DNA from: Pedobacter heparinus DSM 2366
Lineage (GTDB): Bacteria; Bacteroidota; Bacteroidia; Sphingobacteriales; Sphingobacteriaceae
Length of the DNA: 64,000 nucleotides
Direction of reading: 5' to 3'
Assembly: GCF_000023825.1 (NCBI RefSeq)
Contig: NC_013061.1
Location: 2,294,001-2,358,000, forward strand
In this document: positions 56,101 to 64,000 of the stretch, piece by piece
Layout: every line of letters begins with the position of its first letter
Numbering within the stretch: the stretch's first letter is position 1
The notes under the pieces: model-generated
The model's input: only the letters and a program-made list of their open reading frames with translations
What the model was told of the DNA's origin: nothing
Database searches by the model: none
Program-made: the position numbers and the translations under genes

Positions 56101-59100
56101 TATGCCCGATAAACGCAGTGGGGAATATACCCCAGCTCATCCAGAGTTTGCCTAAGGCATATCCAATAGTAAATAGGGCGGGCTGACTATATCGGGTATT
56201 TTTAAGTCTGTTTTCTGCGGCTTCATTTACATTTTCAGGATAGATTACATCCAAAATGTTCTCCTGCATCACTTCAGCAAGCAGCGCAGCACATTCATCC
56301 ATAGCTTGTCTGAATACGGGTTCAGCAACATACAGGTCCTTACCCATATTCAGAAACTGGGCTCCCTGTCCCGGAAACATGAATACAAGCTCTTGTGGAT
56401 ATTCTTTAAGAATCCTGGTGTTTGCAGCGAGTAGCGGCTCATTGGCTATTTTTTCTGCAAAGTCTGCTGCAGATGAAGCTACGACAAATCTTCTGTGATT
56501 AAAATCTGATCTTGAACTATGTAGGGTATATGCGACATCTGCCAGGTTTAAGCCCTGTTTATTGAGGTAGTCGGCTAATTTTAAACCATAACCATGGATG
56601 CTATTTTCAGCCTTTGCCGACCAGCACAGCAATTGGACAGGACGGATGCTTTTATTGTCTGGTTTAACCGGATTTTCCGCCTCTTCCAATACTATATGTA
56701 CATTCGTGCCGCCAACGCCAAAAGAACTAACGCCAGCAATCCGTTTACGACCTGGATTCCAATCGCGTAGTATATCATTGACAAAAAAAGGACTGTTTGC
56801 GAAATCGATATGAGGATTGGGCGTTTTGTAATTGATTGAAGGAGGGAGTTGTTTGTAGTACAATGAAAACACCGTCTTGATCATACCTGCAACACCCGAC
56901 GCACCGGTTAAATGGCCGAAATTGCTTTTAACAGAGCCAATGGCGCAAAATTGTTTTTTTTCCTGCTCAGCAAAAGCCATATTCAGGCCCTCAATCTCAA
57001 TTGGATCACCCAAAGGTGTGGCTGTGCCATGCGCTTCAATGTAAGAGATATCTGCTGCAGAAACCCCGGCATCTGCTATAGCCATACTGATCGCAGCAGC
57101 CTGGCCTTCTGCACTGGGTGCTGTGAAACTACCTTTTCCGCCGCCGTCGTTACTTAAGCCAATGCCTTTAATTACTGCATAAATGGTATCACCATCCAGT
57201 TCGGCTTTAGCCTTGTTCTTTAACACAATTACACCTGCACCATCGCTAAATACGGTACCCTTTGCATCTGCATCGAAAGCCCGGCAATGTCCATCGCTAC
57301 TCAACATTGCACCATCTTCATAAAGGTGTCCGCTATTTACAGGTACGAGCATAGAAGAGCCACCCGCCAGAGCTACATCGCAGTGCCCGTTTCTGATACT
57401 TTCTACTGCCTGTGCTATCGCCAGCAGCGAAGTGGAACAGGCTGACTGAACATTTACAGCTGGTCCTTTTAAATCCAGTGCATAAGCGGTACGGCTTGCA
57501 ATGTAATCCTTATCACTTACAGTGCTTACTTGAAAAGCTCCTGCATTTTCAATAAGTGCTGTGTTGGAAATTACATTGTTCGAATAATAGGTGTTAAACC
57601 TGCATCCTGCAAAAACACCAATAGTGCCATCATATTTCTGAGGTACATGGCCACTGTGTTCCAATGCCTCCCAGGAAATTTCTAGAAAGAGACGATGTTG
57701 AGGATCCATCAATTCTGCAAGTTTAGGATTAATACCAAAAAAAACAGCATCAAAACCAGCGGGATCATTTATTATTCCTCTTGCCTTAACATAATTGGGG
57801 CTTTTTTTCAGCACATCCGGTATAGATGGGTCCAGTTCTTCATCTGTAAAGAAATGTGTAGTTTCCTTTCCTTCCTTTAAATTCTGCCAGAATTCATCAA
57901 CGGTATCTGCTCCTGGAAACCTCCCGGCCATCCCGACTACCGCAATATCATTTCCACTTATAGCTTTCAATTCTTTTTTAGGGGCCGTTTTGAAACTGCG
58001 TCCGTCTATAAAAGCTGCAATACCTTCAACCGTAGGGTGTTGGTACAGCCTGGTTACAGGCAACAACAGTTCCAGCTCTTTCAAAAGTGCCACTAATTTT
58101 TGAGCCAGCAGGGAATTTCCTCCCAATTCAAAAAAATTATCTTTAATGCCTACCCGTTTTACATTTAACAGAGATTGCCATACTGCTGCAATCTTTTGTT
58201 CAGTAGGGTGTTTCGGCGCAACATATATACTACTCAAAAAGGCTCCTGCATCTACATCTGGCAGCGCTTTTTTATCCACCTTTCCGTTCGGGGTAAGTGG
58301 AATGGTATCCAACGAAACAATCAACTGAGGGATCATATATTCCGGCAGTTTCTTTTTCATGTAATCCGCAATCGCTGTTCTGTTGAAATCGCCATGAGGT
58401 ATGACATAGGCAATTAAACTTTTGCCATTTTGTTGATCCGTTCTGGTAATTACAACACATTGTTTTACGTCACCACATTCGCTAAGTGCATTTTCCACTT
58501 CAGCAAGTTCAATTCTGTAACCTCTTATTTTTACCTGATCATCAGCTCTCCCCTGAAACTCAATATTTCCGTCAGGCAACCATCTGCCAAGATCACCTGT
58601 CTTGTACAATCGTTCTCCGGCTTTAAACGGACTGTCAATAAACTGTTTTTTAGTTAGTTCCGGGCGGTTAAAATACCCCCTGGATACCTGTATGCCACCA
58701 ATATGTATTTCTCCGGTCGATTCAGGAACAGGATTCATGAACTCATCAAGGATGTAGATATCCACATTTTCGAGGGGACGTCCTATGGGAAGGACCTTAA
58801 CTCGTTCTGCATCATCTGATGTACAGTGGTATTCAGCTGCGGTTATTGTACATTCTGTCGGGCCGTACTTGTTATAAAAGTCAACCTTTCCTATCCATTT
58901 TTTAAATAATGACTTTTTACACAGGTCACCACCGGCTACCACTCTTTTTAAATTTGGATAACCATCCGGGTTCAGATTTTCCAGAAAACCCGGTGTGCTG
59001 TGTAAGTGCGTTACTTTTTTGTTTTTAAGGAATAAAGAAAACGCATCCATATCATTGAGCAATGCCCCTTCAACCAATATCAGTGTAGCCCCATTTAATA

Positions 59101-59722
59101 AGGCCAGGAATATTTGCTCAACTGAGGCATCAAAGCAATAGCTCGAAAACTGTAGTATCCTATCTGCGGGGTTGATTTGAAAATAAGTTGTCTGGGTGCG
59201 GATGTAAGTAGATAATGACCGGTGTTCAACCATAACACCTTTGGGCTTACCCGTTGATCCGGACGTATAGATTACATATATCAAATCCGTGTCTTTGGTA
59301 GCTACGGTAGTGGCAACAAACGGCTCTTTGCTGATTAAATCCCATTCTTCGTCTAGCAAAATTGTCTTTCCCGGCAAATTTTTGCAACTTTCACGATTAC
59401 TGACAGTGAATTCAGTTTTAATTTCGTCCAGGATGTACCCAATTCTTGCAGCTGGATATTGAGGGTCAATGGGAACATAAGCACCGCCAGCTTTAATAAT
59501 GCCAAGTATGCCTACAATCATCTCTATAGAGCGGTTAATGCAGATGGGAACAAGTGTTTCTTGTTTTACGCCCTGCGCCCTTAAATAATGGGCCAGCTGA
59601 TTCGACCTTTCGTCTAGTTCTTTGTAGGTAAGCTGATTGTTATTAAAATCCAGCGCAATATTTTCAGGGAAAATTTTGGCTTGCCCTGAAAATGAATCCG
59701 TTATTGTTCCTTTATTAAGCAT
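53192..59722 (-). CDS. Hybrid NRPS-PKS, A-T-KS-AT-T-aminotransferase
   Basis: The 2176-residue protein starts with an adenylation domain ('YVIYTSGSTGKPKG' near 150; 'KYGPTECTIT'), so it is a loading module with no condensation domain. A carrier follows (Ser ~537, LGGNSLL). Next are a ketosynthase (Cys ~762 in QSACSTS; EAHGTATPLGDP; KSNFGHL), a cis acyltransferase (Ser ~1204 in GHSIG), a second carrier (Ser ~1528 in GLDSLL) and a PLP aminotransferase of glutamate-1-semialdehyde type (Lys1955 in TYGKVAGGG). No ketoreductase or dehydratase is present, which fits transamination of the beta-keto group, as in mycosubtilin-type synthases. The A-domain pocket reads D-A-E-H-V-G-K-I-T; D235 implies an alpha-amino acid, but I cannot assign it. 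Confidence 0.93.
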   Translation of the reverse strand: MLNKGTITDSFSGQAKIFPENIALDFNNNQLTYKELDERSNQLAHYLRAQGVKQETLVPICINRSIEMIVGILGIIKAGGAYVPIDPQYPAARIGYILDEIKTEFTVSNRESCKNLPGKTILLDEEWDLISKEPFVATTVATKDTDLIYVIYTSGSTGKPKGVMVEHRSLSTYIRTQTTYFQINPADRILQFSSYCFDASVEQIFLALLNGATLILVEGALLNDMDAFSLFLKNKKVTHLHSTPGFLENLNPDGYPNLKRVVAGGDLCKKSLFKKWIGKVDFYNKYGPTECTITAAEYHCTSDDAERVKVLPIGRPLENVDIYILDEFMNPVPESTGEIHIGGIQVSRGYFNRPELTKKQFIDSPFKAGERLYKTGDLGRWLPDGNIEFQGRADDQVKIRGYRIELAEVENALSECGDVKQCVVITRTDQQNGKSLIAYVIPHGDFNRTAIADYMKKKLPEYMIPQLIVSLDTIPLTPNGKVDKKALPDVDAGAFLSSIYVAPKHPTEQKIAAVWQSLLNVKRVGIKDNFFELGGNSLLAQKLVALLKELELLLPVTRLYQHPTVEGIAAFIDGRSFKTAPKKELKAISGNDIAVVGMAGRFPGADTVDEFWQNLKEGKETTHFFTDEELDPSIPDVLKKSPNYVKARGIINDPAGFDAVFFGINPKLAELMDPQHRLFLEISWEALEHSGHVPQKYDGTIGVFAGCRFNTYYSNNVISNTALIENAGAFQVSTVSDKDYIASRTAYALDLKGPAVNVQSACSTSLLAIAQAVESIRNGHCDVALAGGSSMLVPVNSGHLYEDGAMLSSDGHCRAFDADAKGTVFSDGAGVIVLKNKAKAELDGDTIYAVIKGIGLSNDGGGKGSFTAPSAEGQAAAISMAIADAGVSAADISYIEAHGTATPLGDPIEIEGLNMAFAEQEKKQFCAIGSVKSNFGHLTGASGVAGMIKTVFSLYYKQLPPSINYKTPNPHIDFANSPFFVNDILRDWNPGRKRIAGVSSFGVGGTNVHIVLEEAENPVKPDNKSIRPVQLLCWSAKAENSIHGYGLKLADYLNKQGLNLADVAYTLHSSRSDFNHRRFVVASSAADFAEKIANEPLLAANTRILKEYPQELVFMFPGQGAQFLNMGKDLYVAEPVFRQAMDECAALLAEVMQENILDVIYPENVNEAAENRLKNTRYSQPALFTIGYALGKLWMSWGIFPTAFIGHSIGEFVAAYFSGILSLPDALKLIASRGKMMSGLPEGSMLSIRSDVETVKTLLSDEIALAAVNSPNLSVVAGTTTAIADLVTQLDEMGILNRLLPTSHAFHSHMMDPVIEPFNALVETITLNEPLIPIVSTVTGEWLTNEEATNPTYWAKHLRSTVNFGAAAQKLLTEGYNLFVEIGPGNSAATLTRQQAAGKPIAVIASLEQGENEQSSYNSVLKALGQLWLNGVEPNWTSFYKNEDRTVINGLPTYFFNKKQYWVNPVLPVQFTNLLLPAEPITVQQDIKSSPIMRKQVLIDKIKELLENASGIDMSNITPEMTFIEMGLDSLLLTQVALNLKKQFALPITFRQLNEEYSTTGLLADYLATKLPAEAMPANPGPPTTAQPVYLNGSQAGPVNHTALDLISQQLQLLAKQVSILQGSQMPSVNEQYNNHQVQQPIVKFNANTQLTAEESLEIKKPFGAAAKIERQSAALNEVQQNYLNDLIVRYNNKTKGSKAYTQQHRSYMADPRVVSGFRPATKDLVYSIVINKSKGSRLWDIDDNEYIDALNGFGSNMLGYQPDIIKHALIDQIEKGYEIGPQHELSGEVSKLICEFTSFDRAALCNTGSEAVLGAMRIARTVTGRSIIVAFTGSYHGIADEVIVRGSKKLKTFPAAPGIMPEAVQNMLILDYGTEESLQIIEERAHEIAAVLVEPIQSRRADFQPIEFLNKLRKITEDAETVLIFDEVISGFRFHPGGVQALFGIKADIGTYGKVAGGGISIGIIAGKKKYMDALDGGFWQYGDDSIPEVGVTYFAGTFVRHPLALATAKASLTYLKEAGPALQENLNANGLYIADAINKICRKLNVPMYIAQYGSLWRIKFIEEYPYNELFFTLMRYKGIHILEGFACFLTTAHTAEDIQTIIRCFEESLMELKAVGLIPEYQHQIAETDNEIANYNNLNIPPFPGAKLGKDKDGNPAWFIKDEKNPGEFLQVI

Positions 59723-59928
59723 ATAAAACAGTTGAACGTTGATTGGATAGTATGATACATTATCCGTTCAAACAAATTTTACACTAAGGTAAAAAAATTA
59801 TATGATACTTAGGGTTTGTACAGAACTTGTTACTAATGATAAACTTACTGTTGGTATCCTCTAAAATTATCCAATGGTTGAAGATATGCTTGATTAATTG
59901 TGCGATTTTTTAAAAAAAAACTATCAAA

Positions 59929-59957
59929 AAAAAGTCAGTCGTAGGGACTGACTTTTT
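59929..59957. terminator. Bidirectional terminator below the small basic protein gene
   Basis: AAAAAGTCAGTC pairs perfectly with GACTGACTTTTT across a five-base loop, with A and T runs on the two sides. It ends the minus-strand gene at 59976. The remaining ~200 bases to 59722 should contain the promoter of the biosynthetic operon, but I could not fix a clear Bacteroidota promoter there. Confidence 0.9.
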
Positions 59958-59975
59958 CACAATTAAGAAATTGTT

Positions 59976-60161
59976 TTATTTCTTCTCCGGAGGTGTATTC
60001 ACAATTTCTCCAAATTCATTTACCCAGGCCATCATGCTTTCCAGATCTCCACCTGTAGAGTTTTGCTGACGTTCCAGTTTACGTTGTTCTTTATCTTCTT
60101 TTTTCTTTTGTCTGTTTTTTTCCAGTTGCTTCTTCATGAAGGTAGCCTGAGATTTAGCCAT
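59976..60161 (-). CDS. Small basic conserved protein, 61 residues
   Basis: The protein begins MAKSQATFMKKQLEKNRQKK, continues with a highly charged lysine/arginine/glutamate helix, and ends with a short conserved part 'GDLESMMAWVNEFGEI'. An upstream ATG at 60173 would add MIEF, which is not in keeping with relatives. Similar ~60-residue proteins are widespread in Bacteroidota and, as I recall, often stand beside a cold-shock protein gene; none is present here. Function unknown, possibly RNA- or ribosome-associated. A strong terminator follows. Confidence 0.75.
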   Translation of the reverse strand: MAKSQATFMKKQLEKNRQKKKEDKEQRKLERQQNSTGGDLESMMAWVNEFGEIVNTPPEKK

Positions 60162-60401
60162 AAATTCAATCAATTAATTAAAAAATAACTTTCCTCTGCG
60201 CTTACCTGTGTAACCTTATAATGATTCGCTAGGATCATGCTGGTCTGAGTGTAATTTAATTCCTGGTTGACAACGGATCTACAACCGAATGAATTTGAAG
60301 CCAATTCAATAGAAGAGTTGGCAGATAATGGGAAGAGAAAAGTATTAGAATATCCCGTTTTATGCAAATATAAGCAATTTTATCGTAAAAACCTTATCTG
60401 T

Positions 60402-60965
60402 TTACTTTACCAGGGTAACCGTATAGCTTATTGCAGCGCCAACGGTCATTACAGCAGTGGTCACTTCTTTTGCTTTAATGGTGATGCTGTATTTCATAGC
60501 AGGTTTTGAGATATATGGTTTCAAGGTTTCGGGCAATATAACCGGGTTTAGGGTCAGCCCACGGCTTAATGTTTTGGAAGGAATGGATACACTGGCCAGG
60601 CTATCGGTTTTACTGCCATCGGTAAGGCTGAACTTGATGGATTGAAGATTGGCAAAATTGTTTTTTGTATCAATGGAATCTTCAACAATTTCAGCTAAAC
60701 CAAGGTTGATACTTTTAAGCTTAACCGAATGCAGGTTCGAAGCGTTCAGGTCCTGGACCTGGGCATTGATCTGGTTTTCCAGGTTTATGGTTGTTGCTAC
60801 GTTAGGTAGGGTAAGGGCATTATCCAATGTTGCGATTACAGGAATTTCAAAATAAACCGTGTCTGTAACAATGGCATCCCGCTGTAAATTTTCTGCTATT
60901 TTACTGCATGAGGTATAAATGACAACCGGCAAAATTACAGCAATATATAAGACTTTATTTTTCAT
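60402..60965 (-). CDS. Predicted lipoprotein, 187 residues
   Basis: A lipoprotein signal peptide (LYIAVILPVVIYTSC, lipid cysteine 20) is followed by about 165 residues rich in threonine, valine and leucine with a beta-strand pattern ('IPVIATLDNALTLPNVATTINL', 'MKYSITIKAKEVTTAVMTVGAAISYTVTLVK'). No enzymatic motif. It probably sits in the outer or inner membrane facing the periplasm. It stands alone, 228 bases from the small basic gene, with that gap holding nothing recognisable. Function unknown. Confidence 0.75.
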   Translation of the reverse strand: MKNKVLYIAVILPVVIYTSCSKIAENLQRDAIVTDTVYFEIPVIATLDNALTLPNVATTINLENQINAQVQDLNASNLHSVKLKSINLGLAEIVEDSIDTKNNFANLQSIKFSLTDGSKTDSLASVSIPSKTLSRGLTLNPVILPETLKPYISKPAMKYSITIKAKEVTTAVMTVGAAISYTVTLVK

Positions 60966-61325
60966 GGCGGGCTAAGGGTAGAGGTGTGATTTATACGCAG
61001 CAAATATTCGAAATAAAATCGAGACCATCAATCCTTAACCTCATTCGGTTAGCTTTTGTCTGGTCGTTTATCTTGTTTTTTAATGCACCATTTTTCCTCC
61101 CTAAATCGAAGCAACTTATATTATATTTGGCGTTTCTGTACTCCAGAATATTATTTTGTTTGTTTCTATAACTATTTATTAATCAATATAATTAATATTA
61201 TTTATATTGATTTTTTATTTAATTTAAAATTACCTGATAAGGGTAGTTATACTTAAAACACAAAATAATATTCTGAAATACATATTTTTATTCTGTTTTA
61301 CAGTGTATTATGATCTTTATTTAAA
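60966..61325. other. AT-rich intergenic region without a gene
   Basis: I see no credible gene here. An AT-only inverted repeat (AATCAATATAA / TTATATTGATT, 61181-61212) followed by six T residues could act as a weak terminator on the plus strand, but no plus-strand gene precedes it. The promoter of the lipoprotein gene should lie near 60966-61050. Confidence 0.5.
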
Positions 61326-61577
61326 CTAATACTGCTGCCTGTTGTAAGCAGCCGAAAAATCACCTCTCATTCCCTTAAAACGTTCCACTACTGTGGCAAT
61401 AAATGCCTCATCCAGGATCTGGAAAATTTCATTCGCCCCACCACCTGTCAGGTCCAGTTCGGAGAGTTTATAACTCTGTTCCAATGTTCCCTGTTCAAAT
61501 TTGATGATGTACTTCTGGTTCATGTTAAATAACGTGATCTTACAATCCGGATGGGGCAGTTCTGCAATTACTCTCAT
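61326..61577 (-). CDS. Conserved hypothetical protein, 83 residues
   Basis: The short soluble protein reads MRVIAELPHPDCKITLFNMN..., then 'YIIKFEQGTLEQSYKLSELDL', then a helical end ('FQILDEAFIATVVERFKGMRGDF'). The first part looks like a small beta sheet and the rest like a helix. I recognise it as a type of conserved small Bacteroidota protein without known function. It starts 11 bases after the S46 peptidase stop and is therefore probably co-transcribed with it. Confidence 0.7.
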   Translation of the reverse strand: MRVIAELPHPDCKITLFNMNQKYIIKFEQGTLEQSYKLSELDLTGGGANEIFQILDEAFIATVVERFKGMRGDFSAAYNRQQY

Positions 61578-61588
61578 ATTTTAATTAT

Positions 61589-63766
61589 TTATATTTTAAC
61601 GCCGATCTCTTTTAAAAGAAAGTTGGCATGGTCAATTTTAGCGGCTACCCATAACACATAACGGATGTCGACCCCTATAGACCTGCTATAACTTTCGTTC
61701 CAGGCATAATCATTAATCGTAGCACCGTAAGCACGGTCAAAATTTACACCGATCAATTCACCGCGGTCATTCATAATAGGGGAGCCAGAGTTGCCCCCGG
61801 TAGTGTCCATATTATAAAGAAAAGCTACAGGTACATCTTTAAGGTCTTTTTTGGCAAAAGGCCCAAAGTCTTTGGCCTCCCACAATGCCCTGATCTGTGC
61901 CGGGTAATCAAATTCCGGATTTCCGGTTGTCCCTTTCTCCAGTATGCCCTTTATAGTCGTGTATGGGCGCATATATGATGCGTCTGCCGGCCAGTATCCC
62001 CTAACATAGCCATAAGTCAGCCTTAAAGTACTGTTCGCGTCGGGGATAAAGTCTTTCTTCAGGAATTTTTCTTTAACATTCACATAATCGCCCATCAGCT
62101 TATTCAATATGCCTTCCCGGCGGTCTTTCTCTGGTTTCAGTTCGGCTATCTGCCGGGCTATTGCTTTTTCAAAAACCAGTAGAGGATCGCTGTATGCAGT
62201 AAGCGAACCAGGGCTTGCCAATAAAGTATGGAACACATAAGCACTATCTTTCAATTTGCTGATGTTAAATGTTTTATCGATAAAACGGTTAATCTCTTTT
62301 TCACTATCGGAAGTAAGGTTTAACATGCTTAATGCACTTACCTGCTGGTCTGAAGGGAGTGCTGCAGCATCAGTCAGCATCTTTTTAAAGATGTTTTTGT
62401 CGGCCTCAATATCATATGAAGCATAATTTCCAGACAGAAACTCTTTTAAGCGTGGCAGGTTCTGTTTAAAGAAAGCTTCCTGCTGGTTTGCCGGCTGAGC
62501 TTCAAGATCTGCTTTGAATATATTGATGTTTTTGGATACACCCAGTAAACTGGTTGAGTTGTAAAGCTGGGTAAGCCATAAATCCCGCTTGGCATCTCCG
62601 TTAATTAGTTTGTACAGGTTGTCAATGTCGGTCATTAAAGTGCCATACCTGGCTTTTACTTCCACATTATTGTTAATGAACCGGGCAAGCTCCGCATCCT
62701 CCGCTTTCTTTTTGCCAACCAGGTCGATGCCCTTTAGGCCCTGTAATTTACCTCTGTAGTTTTTCATTACATTGGCGTTTCTCTTAATCCTGGTTGCCAG
62801 TTTAATTTCGGTCGCTTTATCTTTTTTGCCGGCATTTTCCATAGTGGTATTCTGGAAATCATATAGGTCCGAAACGTAGGGCAATACAAATTGCTGCTGA
62901 TAGGCAATGAACTGGGCAGGGCGGTGGCGGAAAGTTTTGCCCGGATAGCCCAGAATGAATACAAAGTCTTCCTCGTTGGTTCCGTTGGGGTTTACTTTCA
63001 GGAATTTTTTTGGCTTGTAGGGAACGTTGTTTTTTGCGTATTTGGCCGGAGAACCATCTGGTGCCACATAAGCACGCATGAAAGAGAAGTCGCCCGTATG
63101 ACGTGGCCATGCCCAGTTGTCGGTTTCTCCACCATATTCACCGATCTGCCGGTTGGGCACATAAACCAGCCGCACATCCTTTATGGTTTTATACCTGAAC
63201 AATACATAAGTTTTTCCGATAAACATTTCCGATACTTCGGCTTTTATGCCCGGGTCTTTTTTCTCGGCCTCAACTTCAATGTTTTTCATGGCATCGTTAA
63301 TCAGTTTTAACCTTGAAGCAGGGTCGGTAACCTGTGATACTGCCCCTAAAATACGATCAGACACATCCTCATAACTGTCAGTAATTCGACAGGTTAGTCC
63401 CTTTGCCTCAATTTCCTGTTCAGCTGTTTGTGCTACAAAACCATTGCTCAGGTAATCGTGTTTAGGTGTGCTGGCCTGCTGCACGGCACTAAAAGCACAA
63501 TGGTGATTGGTGATGATCAGTCCTGCATCAGATATAAATGAGCCGGTACAGCCACCAACATTGACCAATGCATCAACCAGACTGGTGCCATTTGGATTGT
63601 AGATTTCATTCTGACTGATCTTTAAGCCAGCTTTTTTTAGATCCAGTTTATGGATTTCGCTTAGGGGGAACATGCCTTCTTCCCAGGGCTTATAGCCCGA
63701 TTGCACAATGCCGACTGTAAGCAATGCGCCGGTCAGCAATAATGTAATTCGCATTTTTTTATTCAT
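61589..63766 (-). CDS. S46-family dipeptidyl-peptidase, DPP11-like
   Basis: A signal peptide (ITLLLTGALLTVGIVQSG) precedes a chymotrypsin-like serine peptidase with an inserted helical domain. The catalytic histidine lies in 'GLIITNHHCAF' (H88/H89), and the nucleophile is about Ser660 in 'TTGGNSGSPIM'. Eighteen residues after the serine stands arginine (IGVNFDRAYG). In characterised S46 enzymes an arginine here marks DPP11, which cuts dipeptides after Asp or Glu, whereas DPP7 has glycine. The enzyme is periplasmic and supports peptide use as a nutrient. The 234 bases upstream to the window end contain the promoter region and no visible gene. Confidence 0.93.
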   Translation of the reverse strand: MNKKMRITLLLTGALLTVGIVQSGYKPWEEGMFPLSEIHKLDLKKAGLKISQNEIYNPNGTSLVDALVNVGGCTGSFISDAGLIITNHHCAFSAVQQASTPKHDYLSNGFVAQTAEQEIEAKGLTCRITDSYEDVSDRILGAVSQVTDPASRLKLINDAMKNIEVEAEKKDPGIKAEVSEMFIGKTYVLFRYKTIKDVRLVYVPNRQIGEYGGETDNWAWPRHTGDFSFMRAYVAPDGSPAKYAKNNVPYKPKKFLKVNPNGTNEEDFVFILGYPGKTFRHRPAQFIAYQQQFVLPYVSDLYDFQNTTMENAGKKDKATEIKLATRIKRNANVMKNYRGKLQGLKGIDLVGKKKAEDAELARFINNNVEVKARYGTLMTDIDNLYKLINGDAKRDLWLTQLYNSTSLLGVSKNINIFKADLEAQPANQQEAFFKQNLPRLKEFLSGNYASYDIEADKNIFKKMLTDAAALPSDQQVSALSMLNLTSDSEKEINRFIDKTFNISKLKDSAYVFHTLLASPGSLTAYSDPLLVFEKAIARQIAELKPEKDRREGILNKLMGDYVNVKEKFLKKDFIPDANSTLRLTYGYVRGYWPADASYMRPYTTIKGILEKGTTGNPEFDYPAQIRALWEAKDFGPFAKKDLKDVPVAFLYNMDTTGGNSGSPIMNDRGELIGVNFDRAYGATINDYAWNESYSRSIGVDIRYVLWVAAKIDHANFLLKEIGVKI

Positions 63767-64000
63767 CTTTGTTATATATAGCAGTTAGTTTCCGGTAAGC
63801 TGGTATTGCTTTCATTGCAATGGCCATTAAAAAGGTCAAATCTAAAATTTTAATCCGAGTGTTTGTTTATCTTTTGTGCATCTCTGCCTGCGGTCAGTGT
63901 ATATGCACTGATATTTTCTTTAGTATAATACTTCTGGTAAATGTCTGTTTTTGACATACAAAATAAAGTACAAACAAAGCGTATAAGAAAAGGAAAAAGG

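Noticed and set aside
60986-61171. 61-residue hydrophobic plus-strand frame
   Set aside because: AT-rich DNA readily gives Phe/Leu/Ile-rich frames; there is no ribosome-binding context or conservation signal visible.
1-64000. tRNA, rRNA and CRISPR arrays
   Set aside because: No cloverleaf-like conserved TTCRANNC blocks with matching stems and no regularly spaced repeats were noticed by eye; a dedicated scan was not possible.

Overview
The window is from a Bacteroidota chromosome, most likely a Sphingobacteriaceae (Pedobacter-like) soil or water bacterium. The evidence is a SusC/SusD pair with an N-terminal STN domain, an ECF sigma/FecR pair of the Bacteroidota type, two DUF6266 proteins, a DUF6520 peptide, an S46 peptidase and moderate-to-low GC. 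No tRNA, rRNA, CRISPR array or recognisable transposase was seen.

Region 1 (1-13 kb). The tail of a thioredoxin-like gene is followed by a decayed reverse-strand gene. Then comes an ECF sigma factor, a frameshifted fecR, and a tight plus-strand operon: SusC, SusD, a TlpA-like thioredoxin, a DsbD-alpha-like domain and a large HExxH metalloprotease. It reads as import of an oligomer, probably peptide, with periplasmic thiol and proteolytic helpers. Its anti-sigma gene looks broken.

Region 2 (13-28 kb). An accessory zone of small regulators, hypothetical proteins, duplications and gene remains. A crp-like/mauE cassette is present twice in mirror-image states of decay (14.3-15.1 kb and 23.3-24.1 kb). 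A 454-residue gene sits between ~95-bp direct repeats. An SF1 helicase/218-residue pair (17.8-20.4 kb) is a candidate defence module. A DinB-like gene is frameshifted and also present as a fragment. A MauE/DUF6520/propeller-like set and two DUF6266 genes complete the zone. A REP-like palindrome lies inside both fecR and mauE.

Region 3 (28-60 kb). A biosynthetic and surface-glycan superlocus, mostly on the minus strand. One half encodes an aminotransferase, glycosyltransferases, an acyltransferase-cytochrome P450 fusion, a UbiA-type prenyltransferase, a terpene-cyclase-like toroid protein, an ABC exporter and an O-acyltransferase. The middle encodes a Wzm/Wzt glycan exporter, a polysaccharide deacetylase, a methyltransferase and three plus-strand GT2 glycosyltransferases. 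The far end is a three-gene operon: a hybrid A-T-KS-AT-T-aminotransferase protein, a C-A(MT)-T-TE NRPS whose pocket residues match the glycine code, and an Sfp-type phosphopantetheinyl transferase. Domain logic predicts a beta-amino-acyl-(N-methyl)glycine core. The prenyltransferase, cyclase-like and P450 genes suggest terpenoid or oxidative tailoring. I regard this as the most novel system in the window.

Region 4 (60-64 kb). Ordinary minus-strand genes: a small basic protein, a lipoprotein, a short conserved protein and an S46 dipeptidyl-peptidase with the DPP11-type arginine.
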